Part shown: positions 12,573-24,500 of the stretch, one piece after another
Layout: the number at the start of each line of letters is the position of its first letter
Position numbering within the stretch: position 1 is the first letter of the stretch
NCBI GenBank assembly: GCA_012845835.1
Contig: JABAKD010000017.1
Span: forward strand, 8,021,600-8,085,599
Direction of reading: 5' to 3'
DNA: 64,000 nucleotides
Source: Undaria pinnatifida
Lineage: Eukaryota; Sar; Phaeophyceae; Laminariales; Alariaceae
The notes under the pieces: model-generated
Database searches by the model: none
What the model was told of the DNA's origin: nothing
Seen by the model: only the letters and a program-made list of their open reading frames with translations
Made by a program: the position numbers and the translations under genes

Positions 12573-15500
12573 CTATGTTTCCGTCCCTTGCCCCCTCTAA
12601 GACTGCAAGAAAGCACATCAATATAACGCAACGCTCAACACGTGCACAACCGAAAGACTTGATAACACCGAACACTCTCAAAACGATCCACAGCAGCGCA
12701 GCAGCTGCAATGATGAGAACAAGAAAAATCACAAGAACAAGAGAAAGACGCAAGAACAAGAACAAGAACAAGAGAAGATACAAGAAGACATGAAACACAC
12801 AAAACAACAACAACAACAACAACAACTAAACGAACACGAAAACGATAACCTCTCACCTGCGATGCAGCCGCCCACTTATAAGCGGCAAAGAACAGTATCC
12901 CCCCAAGGGCGAACACAGCAAGGGCGATGTACCAGTAGTCGAAGTCCCTCTCACCGTCGTCTTCCTCCTCCTCCTCGGGTATCGTCTCAAGCACCGCTTG
13001 CAGCACTAGGTAGTTAGAAGTGTCTAAGGAGACATCGTACAGCCATCAGAGTAGGGTGGGGTGGGGTGGGGGTCGGCTTCGGGTCCGGTGGGTTGGGTTA
13101 GCTAAGGGCGGGGTGTTCTATGGGAGCACCATCACCCCATGCAAGTCCGAAAACAATATTGGTGCAACTTGAACACGGTATATTAACCCGTCCATAATTG
13201 CGAAACACATTTCTATAGCCTACAAGGTTCTGCATTCCCACTGCTCGTCCATTTGCGTGGTGTGAATGTGGGAGCCCCCCTCCCTCCCTACACACACACC
13301 CAGAATCCTCTTTCATCCCCCCCCCCAATATCATTCTCCCCCAGGGGAACAAATCCCATGGGAACACAATAATCCCATGGAAGTTACATCGGGGTCCCAA
13401 TATCTTACCTTCCGGGTCAGAATCCTCGTCACCCCACTCCCCATCAGTGATCCCGATCATGTAAATACCGAGCTCTTCGTTTTCGTCCTTCACCATCGCA
13501 TAGGGCCGTTCTCGCGTCTCGGTGTTGTCCGCGGCCGCCACAAAGTACTTGACAACCTCCAGCTCCTCCGTGCCGACCATCGCCGCGACCATGTCTCCCG
13601 TGCCGAACTGAACACGTCAAAATATGTTGGCATCAGGGTTACAAAAGGTTGAAAAAAACTTACGGTTAGGGCCGTTTTTTTTGTCAGCCTTTTCGAAACG
13701 CAAAGTACTTAACAACCCCCAGCTCATCCGGGTCGGCCATCACCGCGACTATGTCCCCCATATCAGGCTGAACAAACCCCTCCCATTATGAAAAAACTCA
13801 CCCACATCGTATATTACAAGTACCAACAACGAGGCTTGCAAAGATAGAGTATTGACCCGAAAATTCGTCGAACTCACGGCTGACATCCTTGAAATAATTT
13901 TATAAAATAAATTTTTCATTATAGTTACGAAAAAAAGGGGGAAAAAATCAAGATGAATGCCGTTGAAAGAAAAAGCACTAAAAAGGTCGGAGCCGTTTAA
14001 AAAAACACAAAGGTAATGCCAAGGCCATTTAACTACTGCGAAAATGACCCAATACTAAATATATTAAATAATTGGTGGTGAGACAGCTCGACCTGGGCAA
14101 CAAGATAAGAAGCAGTCATAAAAGAAACAGCAGCGGTCAACGCCTACCCAAGGCGTGAAAAAAAGGTACACGTTGCACCGACAACAAGAAACTCTACTAG
14201 GTACCTAACAAGCGCAGCTGGTGAGGGCACCCAAAAAAGGAAAAATATGTTTTACTCTGAAAGCTAAATATACCTTCCTGAACAGAGGAATAACAACAGC
14301 AACCATAATAATGTTACTATGACTTCACCTCCCAGTACGGGGAAGAGAGGTTGAACAGGTTCCCGAAGGCGATGCCTGACACAATCGGCGTGAGTCCATC
14401 ATCTGCCAGCACAATGCCCCCATCGCCAAACACCGTGGCGTTACCCTCGCTTTGCCAAACCCAATTAATTTCGCCGTCAAGAGGGGACAAGCTCACGATG
14501 AAGAACTCGTCCGTGTCCGTAGCTGGTGCATTGTTGGGAGAAGGAGGCGGACGAAGGAGGAGGGGACGGGGGGGGTAGGGGGTGTACTCATTTCATGCAT
14601 AGTCGCAGACCCTCGCATCCCTGCAATGCCGGGACGGAGCACGTCGGGTTTTCATCGACCACGCAGACATCGCGTGCACCAAGCGCGAAGCGTCGTGAGG
14701 CGTGCAGCGAGTCGCATGAAGGGTGAGCTATATCCTACTAAGGACCACTTGTGAGGCGAATTTCCGCACGTTGTGCGTACTTTCTTGCATATCGGATGAC
14801 TGCTTCGAATGAATGTATTCGTATTCTGGTGTGGCCATTTCCAGAGACGGCAATGGAGATACTATGTAACTGCCTTGTGGGCGCCTTGCCATGAGCCTTA
14901 CGCACACTGAGTGACATCATCCCCCTTGCCGGAGTTGAGGTTCTCCACTCCGCACAAAATGAAATAATAACTCGGCACCCTCGGCTCCCGCGAAAACATA
15001 AAAACGAAAATAAAAAAACGGTACCCTGGTGGTCTACCTCACGTAGTGGGAGGGGTGTTTTACTGCACAGACGCCAACCGACCCCAACCCCAGCAGGGCG
15101 TGTGAGGGGGAGGGACCAACACCAAGAAAACTCACTGTTCCCGTCGAAGCCAGGAATGATGCCCTGAGTGTTGCCAGATATGTACAGCTGAGTGGTCCCG
15201 TTCGTGGTAAGAACGGCACCGTGCAACTCGGATGCATCCGACTGCCGCAGCAACAAAGAGGAAGAGGGAGGGGAAGAGCGCGAGTAAGGACAAGAGCAAC
15301 AAAGACAACAAGAGTAAAACAACACCGTAATTCACAAAAAATAACGACAACAGCAAGAGCAAGAGCATCACGCATCACGAAAATCACATTTGCAGTCACG
15401 TTCCAGTTCTTACTCCCTGCCACGTGCCCCCCCACCTCCCCCACTTGATGTCCGCTCTGCCCCCCCGCCCCCCATCCACCCCCCTTGGTGTCCCCTCCGA

Positions 15501-18500
15501 TTTCTCACAATGAAGCCTAACTCGGTGCTCGCACACCAGATATTACCGCCCCCCCTCTCCCATTAGCTCTTGATTCCCCCCACCTACCCCACCCCCCCTT
15601 GATTCCTGAACCCCCCCACTCTCCCATCCCGTGCCACTCCTCGAAGGGATGCGTGGTCAAAGGCCAAAGGAATACGGCAAGCAGCAGAAAAGCACGCCCC
15701 CTCCCATCCTCCGACCTCTCACCATAAAACCCAACTCTGTGGTCATGCTCCACTCCTCCTCCCCAGTGTCCCCGTCCAGGCAGTATACGAACATCGCCTG
15801 GAATTCCTCCTTTTCATCATCGTCTGCAACACCATAGATAACGTAGCGAAAACAAAACATAGGAAACCCAAGTAAAACACCATGTTATTAGTACGCCAAC
15901 ACCGTAGACAACGCCATATCGAAAACATAGGAAGCCCAGAAAAAAACACCATGTTATTAGTAAAGAAAACCAAACGTAGGAAACCCCCAAAAAAAACGTG
16001 TTATTAGTACAGAACGCCAAAGACGACACGATAGTGATAAAAGAGAAAACGCTCACGAAATCCACGGGAAAACACTGTGTTATTAGTATGCAACACCTTA
16101 GACAACCCCACAGCGAAACAAAAACAGAGGAAACCTTAGGAAACACACCGTGTCATAATTGTTCAATTGTCCGTATAATGGTGGTACCGACGACACAAAC
16201 AGCGCTATCGTCGCCGACCACAGCGGCTGGACAACCATGTATTGTCGGCGACTTGATTTCAGCCAACTCGCAGCCCGATCAACTATTTGAATACCAAGCA
16301 AGTGACAACCTAGGGTCTCTGTCGCGGAACTAACGAATTTATCGGTCAGAAGCGACGGCCATAAAACGGTGTAACGGTGTAGTTTTCGCCATTTTACGGT
16401 GAAATACAAATCAGCGAGAACATCCGAGCTGTTGCAAGTGGTACCGACGATATAAAAGCGCCATCGTCGCCGATGACAACGGCTAGCCAACTAATAACTT
16501 GTCGTCGACTAAATAGCCAGTCTAACAGTTATTTCCCCACCCGATACTTCGAACTATGTCTTGAGCTAGGGTTGAAGTCGCGGAATTACCAAACGTGTCT
16601 GTCAGACGCCAAAATAAATACACGGTATGCCGGTGTTTTTTATGCCATTTGGCGGTATAATATCACTCACCCAGAATGTCGGAGCTGTCGGTGGTGGTAC
16701 CGACGACATAAACATCGCCATCTGGGCCCACCAAAACAGCGGAAGGCTCATCGTACGCGATCGTTCCCATCTGAGTACTCCATAAAAAGTCATCGCTGAG
16801 TTCAGCATCCATCTTTACCACCCAGACGTCGTAGCCAATCGCACCTGCCAGGAGGCGGCATCGGGACACGGGGTGGGGAGGGGATAAGAAACATATTATC
16901 CTAGAATGAAACAGGAGAGCAATAATGTATGCATCGTAGCCCACCGGTGTTGGGGAGGGGAGATAAGCATCGCCCCCGGGCATCGTAGGATACTTGTAGC
17001 ACTGGCCAAGCTTTTAGAGCTGCTACATAATTAGGAGGGAAAGCGCGTTTCTAACTATGACGGCCCCAAAAATAGGAGCTCCATTCGAGGCCCCTGAAGC
17101 GTCCGCCGAGTAACTAACGCACTAAACTTGGCAGCAATTAAGAAAACATGAAACGCCTCCCTGCGCGAAGTCCTCGCGACAGCGACGCGTAGCTATACCG
17201 GGTTCAAACTACAGTAGTTGCACTCGATGAGTACAGCACCGTAAGCTGTAACAAAATAATTAAAAACACGCCATCTGTGAACTCGATAAATGTAGGGACG
17301 GTACTCATCTTTGCAGGCTGCGTGATACACGGCCCCTCGTTTTTACAGACGCATTATCATTTGAAAATGAATCCTATGGACTTTGCCAGGGTGAAGATCA
17401 ACAAAATGTTATCCTACAGAAATTTATCAACAATAATAATAATAGCTGCTATACCTCGAAGCACATACTTTATGCCACACAGCCGAGGATGCTTTCAGGA
17501 GGCGGAAAAGGGGGTACGACCTTCGAGATGTTGCTTGTGATACGCAATTCAACTGTATGTACGATAACGAGGTATTACCTAGCCAAGGTTGAGCCTAGTC
17601 GAATTGAGGTTGTACGATGACTAGTAGGACACTTTTATTAATAGGAGCAAAAGGGTTAAATTTTGCCACGCGTTACTAAAAAATAAAAGTATTTGTACAA
17701 AAACAGTAGCCTGCTTAATTCATTAATTCTTCATTCAACCTGAGACCGTGAAACTTGAGACCGTGAAAACGTCGAAAATAACGATGAGACTAGGTGTTAA
17801 ATAATGATTACACCATCCGCGACACGAAGCAATCCGAGTTGCAGCGGTAGGACATGAACTGCACGCAAACTCAGGCAGCCGCAAGACACGCTTGCATCAT
17901 GGCGCTAAACACGCGTGAAGCATGGCGATAATCGCATCTTGCTAAATTCCATCAAAATCGACGAGGAAAAAGCTGAAACGTGGGAACGCTGAACCCTGTG
18001 CGCGACAAAAGTTACCGCCATGTAGCGGGGGGGGGAGAGGGGGAGACACCTGTGACAACACAGTGTCTTCAAGGTCGCTGGGGGTAAAACATCTTACGGG
18101 TTAAGCTGGAGAAAAAAGGCGATGATTTAGACACTTAATCAGATCGCGCTCCTCGCTCTACGCCGGTACACCTGGTTCCCAAGACGGTCAACAAACGTAG
18201 AATGACAACCTGTTGGACAAGTTGCACACCTCGGAGTGATCATGATCGAGACCATCTAGATCGTTTTTGGCAGATATGGATTTTTTTGTGCATAAGATCG
18301 AGATCGTGGAGATCCCACGTGGCGACGAAACGCAAACAAAAAAAAAAAAAGCGTCGACGGAAAGCTAAGGAGCGCTCAGAGCTCAGGGCGTGGAACATTG
18401 CACTTGTGTCTACCGTAAACGGACGGTATATCAATTTGCAGGGATAGCAGAATGATGGATGTCACAAGAGACTCACTGTTGTTATTACTTACTTTCGTCG

Positions 18501-21500
18501 TTATCTGCTCCAGCGTTCTCGCTGAAGTAGTCTCCCCACGTCCACCCGGCCACGACGTACTGGGCTTCCCCATCATCGTTCGCCGTAATCGCGACCGCCG
18601 TCGCTGTCTGCTCGGCGCGAAATAAGATGAAAATAATAGGAACGACGGGATAATAATACGACGGGCAAGGTACGAATAAGAAAGGTATTGCACGAATAAC
18701 GAGGTAAGAAAATATGAAGAAAGGACAAAAAGAGCACAATTATAAACGATGTAAGACTACGACTGGCGACATGAGCGTCAAGCATACCAGGGGTATAACA
18801 TCAGCCGTCGACGCTTCGTCAACTGAGGTTTTAGTTTCGGGTCGCCCGCAATTAATGATCGTCTTACGTTTCTTTTTTGTTCGTATCTTGCCATGTTTTT
18901 TTAGTATCACCTTGTCTTTCTCAACGTATAACACAAGAATAAGAGGTAAGGCACTGCTAAGAAAGACAAGATGGTGCCTTTCCTTTTCTGATCGTATCTT
19001 GCCATGTTTTCCGTAGTTATCATCTTGTCTTTCTTAGAAAATGCCTTACACCTAAAGACAAGATGATGCAAAAAAAACATGGCAAGATATGAACAAAAAA
19101 AGAAAGGTAAGACGATCATCAATCGCGGGCGATCCGAAGCTAAACCCTCAGTTGATCTAGGGCTGATGTTACACCTTTTCCACAATTAAAAACACAGAAT
19201 AAAATAACAAGACACGATCAGAGCAACATACAAGTAGCGAAACCAAAAGACAACGAATAAAATACACGCCTTCGAACACATCCTCCGTAGCCGCGATCGC
19301 CATCGCCTGCTGCTCGTCCCGAAATAGGACAGGGTTAAGAAAAGGGTAGCTACCAAAAAAAGGTATATCGGTTTTTACTTGTGCCAAAAAAAGGTACAAT
19401 CGGTGAGTACAAAGCACAAGACACAGCAACAATAGTAGTATTGGCGCGTCTCCCCGGAGCCCCAGGATACCCACGCCTACAAAGAAACAGAAGGAGTTAT
19501 ATATTGGTGCCAGAAAGTAAACTTCTAGCCGTCAGCATTAAACCTTAAACGAGGGAAACTCGCCTGGTCTCTGGTCTCTCAATTCGGTTGGGCGCGTACA
19601 CAGCTTGTATCTGTTTTTGGCTTTCAAGTGAGCAGGTATATCTCGTTCTAGCCTTTATCCCACCGCAAAAACGGCATAAATGTTGGTGCCGGTAATTAGT
19701 TTTGGCCTCCAACGTCAAATCTGTACCGTGGGTAACTCGCCTGGTCCTCAAATTCGGTGCCGTTTACGTAGGCCTCCACTGTCTCGAGGCTCGCTCGTTC
19801 CAAGGTGGCGATGAACCAGTCCACGGCTCCGGCTGCAGTCCATAAAAAATCGAAGGAAAAAACAAAATAGACGCGGGCGATCCGGAAATCTTAATGACGA
19901 TCAGTTGGCTCTTTGTCGGCGGCTCATACAAAATCGCCGGGAAAAAAAACCGAAAAGGCGAGCGATCAGGAAATCGAAATTACAGGATTGTACTTGACTT
20001 TTCGAGGGTTGGGTTGGGTTGGGTTGGGTTGGGTTGGGTTGGGTTGGGTTGGGTTGGGTTGGGTTGGGTTGGGTTGGGTTGGGTTGGGTGTGGTGGGGTG
20101 TGGTATGGTGTGGTGCGGTGTGGTGCGGTGTGGTGTGGTGTGGTGTGGTGTGGTGTGGTGTGGTGTGGTGTGGTGTGGTGTAGTGTGGTGTGGTGTGGTG
20201 TGGGGTGGGGTGGGGTGGGGTGGGGTGGGGTGGGGTGGGGTGGGGTGGGGTGGGGTGGGGTGGGGTGGGGTGGGGTGGGGTGGGGTGGGGTGGGGTGGGG
20301 TGGGGTGGGGTGGGGTGGGGTGGGGTAGGGTGGGGTGGGGTGGGGTGGGGTGGGGTGGGGTGGGGTGGGGTGGGGTGGGGTGGGGTGGGGTGGGGTGGGG
20401 TGGGGTGGGGTGGGGTGGGGTGCGGCCGGGTGAGGTGGGATGGGGTCTACAGGATGGGGTGGGTTAACGCGAGGGGCCAAAGGGGTACTCACTTGCGTTG
20501 ACCTGGATATCAGGGAAGAGGTGGTCAACCTCGGAAGAGGTAGATCCGACGATGACGATATCGGTCGTATCGGCATCGGTTGCGGGAGCAGCGATCGCGG
20601 TTAAAATATCGTCGCCGTCACTCCCAAGCTGCACAGAGATATCTTCGTCCAAGCTGGCATCGAGCGCCTGAACGACCAGGTCAGAGCCACCGGCTTGAGA
20701 GGTAGAGTGTGTCGTGGGAGGAAAGGGGGAGAGATTAGCACATTGGTGGTGTGAGGAAGAAGGTAAGCGCAAGATGGGTGAGGATGGGAGGGTGGGTGGG
20801 TGCGTCATCTCTATCGCCAACCCTACGAGCGCTGCTTGCGACTTGATACTTGAAACCGTTGATACGTTTTGAAAGAACGCATTTCTCACTGGTTTCGTAT
20901 TATTTATCGTTTGGCAGTTTGCTGGTTTGGTCGCTGTATCTGAGTCCCACAAGCACAGCAGCCATATGAAATAAAGCAACAGAAAATACAAAAGGCCTAC
21001 ACAAGACATGGTTGCATATCGCAAATATCGTATCGAAAGTCGACACATCTGAATAGTCAAGTTTAAATGTCGATATTTCCATATATCGAACAATCGATAT
21101 ATCGTATCGAACGCACGTTGCCCTCCATCCCCTAGCATATCCTGGCGCGAACGAAAAAGAAACATAAAAATAAGCCGTGTCTTTATTATTCATGATATTC
21201 TGTTGAAAAAAAAATCAATCCCATCTGTTGTCCTCGCCCTCGTACTTATCCGCCCCTTCCCCTTTCGCAAGTCAGATCCGGGGCAACACAGAGCGGGCGC
21301 TCCTCGCCCGCCTCCCTCCGCAAGTGCGCGAGGCGAAGGGGGTTTGAGAAGCGCTGACCACCATTTCGACAAAGTGGTTGACGCACACTGTGTGCGAGAC
21401 GAAGGGGGTTTTACACCCTACAATGTTTGGTTACGTTTCATTGGGCGAAGGTTAGGGCTAGGGTATATACAATTGAAAGAGTACGAAGGTTAGGGCTAGG

Positions 21501-24500
21501 GTATACAATTTAAAGAGTACGAGTATGTCAACCAGGGTTAGGGTTAGGATATACCTTAAAGAGTGTGTCAACCATTTTGTCGAAGAAGCGGTAAGGCACC
21601 CTCCCCCTCCCCACTGCAGGTATGTGCGATTATTTTATCGCGGGAAGAGTTGAGCACTCTCTTCGCTCGTTCACCCTCTCGTCGAAAATTGCATGACGCA
21701 TAAGCACGCTACGACATTATTATAGGGCACAATCTGATAGTCATTTGTTTTTCACAACATTTTCATATTAAAAAAACAAGGAACAAACCTTCTTGAAGTG
21801 GGTTCAAACTAAAGAAATTGACAGCAGCAGTTGTGAGGCAAAAGCACTCGTATCATGTGCCGAGTTCAATTCAGGCAACTTTCGTACAAGTACCACTTAC
21901 CGGTATTCGACACTTACGGCTGAGAACTGTCACTGCTGCGCGATACGAATGAAACGAACTCTAACCTCTGATTTAAATCCAATCAACCAACCTTGAACGA
22001 AATTCATACCTGGTACATAGGATCTACTAATAGAAGATTAAGATTGTGATATTTCCGATATTGCAGATTACAAATGGACACCGGTTTTGGGAAACCCCGT
22101 AAGCGTGTACAATTCTCGGTTTTCAAATAAATGCGGAACGGTTTATTTTTATTTCGTTGGAGTTACAACTCAGGGCACACATCCACACTAAAACGGACCT
22201 GCAGCTATGTACAACGTGAGCATGAACGTGGCAGCGTGAAAGTAGGGCTGTCAAGGTAACGAACAGAACCAAACACGCCTTTGGGAGTACACAAAAAGTC
22301 ACAAATCAAGGAAAACTCAAAAAGTCTCTCGTGGTTTCCAATGTTTTGGAGGCGTTCATATCCGCCAGACCAAAACCGGTTTAACGGTTTTTCGCCTTTG
22401 AGGATAACGCCTCCAATCCGGTTTTCGGCTTTTCGAAAATGTTATCCGGTGCACATCTCTAGTGCAGATACACACAAAGCCGGTGGGGGGAAGGAGTACT
22501 TACCGTTGGTGCCCGCCAGGTCTGACTCTGTGGTAATCGCCACGTAAAGAATATCATCGAACGAGGCGGCCGACATAGCGCTGTAGTCGGAAAATCCGCC
22601 GTCGGAGATGACGATAAAACAAACAAAAACGAACAAACAAGCAAACCAACAGAAGAAGAACGACAAAAGGACCGAGAGAAGGAAAAACGCATCAGTGAAA
22701 GGAACAAAGAAAGGACGTAAGGACGTGAGGAAGGGTTAGTGGATGGGCATTATCTCCGCCTAGACAGATGTTCGCGAACGCCTCCAACGGGCGGTGGTGA
22801 CCCTACCCCAGCCAGAAGAAAGCTTGGTCAAGCATTGAGGGTGAATAAATATCCCGCAAATATGTAACTGGGCTCATTAGGCCCGACCCGCGAAGAGTGA
22901 CCCGACCCGCTAAAGGCCATTAGCCAAGAGGCTTTTCGGGTCAATATTTCACAAGCGCCGTGCTGCTCCCGGCTCAAGTCTCCAAACGACGCAATGCTAG
23001 CCCCGGGTTCCGGCTGCTGTAAGATCAGGGGTGCAGCAGAGGTCCTTCTATAGCGCCGGTTGCCCACTATACTATAAGGTCTGTGGAATCGTTCGGCGGC
23101 ACAACCTGACTTTCCTCTACAGTGCCCGTTGCCCGCTATAGTTCATGGGTAATCGGTTCGCACAGATGGGGACGACCAGCAGTAGCAACATGCCGAGTAG
23201 TGCCGGTTTCCGCACAGTGACGGTATTTTCGGCTGGCACATACCGGCACTACCAGATATAGAGGGACCACTACTGCTGTGTATCATAGGATTATGGATGT
23301 GCAGCTGGGCGTACAACACGTGGTGAAATGTTGCGCTGGAGAACGTTTTCGTCGTACATCCCGTTTTTTCACCATGTGCCGAAGGCATGGTGCAGCCACA
23401 CCATCCTTTTCCTGTGCCGCACCTACTTTCTGCTTCATTCGCCGCGGGGGAAAAAAAGTGCGGGTCCTAATTCGTCGTAGGGGCAAAAAAATTAAGTCGG
23501 TCTGTTTCGCCGCAGGCGATAATTTTTTTCGGCCTATTGAGCCGCAGGAGAAAAGGTGGCGTCTGCTTAGGGCGAACAAAACAAAGCTTTTATTGTGTTG
23601 TTTTCGTCTTAGATGCTTTATTTGGGGCTGGTTTCCTCTATTTACATAGAGTGCTTTACTTCCTTTGATAATTCGATTGAAACTGCTGCTGTCGTGTTCC
23701 TCTGCCTGAGGACGAGAGGCGACTTTACCGGTCTTTGAGCCACAAATCGTACCCGATAAAGTACCAAATATATTCCACTTTACAGAGGTTTTTAAGCTGT
23801 CTTTTTAATGTGTCTATTTTAGTAAAATGGCGAGAGGGCGTCGGACTCAACCTAACCCTAACCCTAACCCTAACCCCAACACAGGCAAAGGCTCCGACGC
23901 GAGCGCGGCTTCGCCGCGCGATTAAAACTGGGAAAAAAAAATGCGGACCACCTCAAAAATCGAAATATATTTTGTGCCTTATCTGGTACCAGGTATGATT
24001 TGTGGGTTGAGAACATCGGAAAGGCTACGTACGTACTGAGGACGCCGCCGGCCTCAAACAGCTGGAAAAGGGAGAGGGAATTCCCAGTTACGGTGGGAAC
24101 TGGTGCAAGATATGAGTAATCGCCTGCCAACCCCAGGATCGTAGCGTATCGCGAATGGCGGAAACCCTCGAGGAAGAGGCTTGGATCAAGCAATGTGTTT
24201 CGACTTCAGGGCGACGCTTGGCCCGAGCGGTTAGTTTCAGGTCCGGGGCGACGCCCGAGTGCATAATCAGAAATCGTCCGCGAACTGGAATGGGATGTAA
24301 AGCTGCTCTTCTTCTATAACAATGCTTCACGCAGGTTTCGTAGTGGCCACGAGGACCTGTTCAATAGGCAAACCAGGCCGGGGTCACTGCTGTGGCCCCT
24401 GTTCAAGCACCTCACAATATGTCTGATGCTTGTTGGTCATTTTGTTCTTGTTCTCTTTGCAAAATGCGTAACAATATAAGGCAGCCGGCACCACGTCTAC

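Noticed and set aside
19894..20576. Open frames of 100-200 codons with WVGLG, WCGV or PTPPH repeats
   Set aside because: Translations of the pentanucleotide array; all frames are open because the unit length is five with no stop.
23848..23880. Chromosome end
   Set aside because: Only about four telomere-like units, with the propeller gene continuing on both sides.
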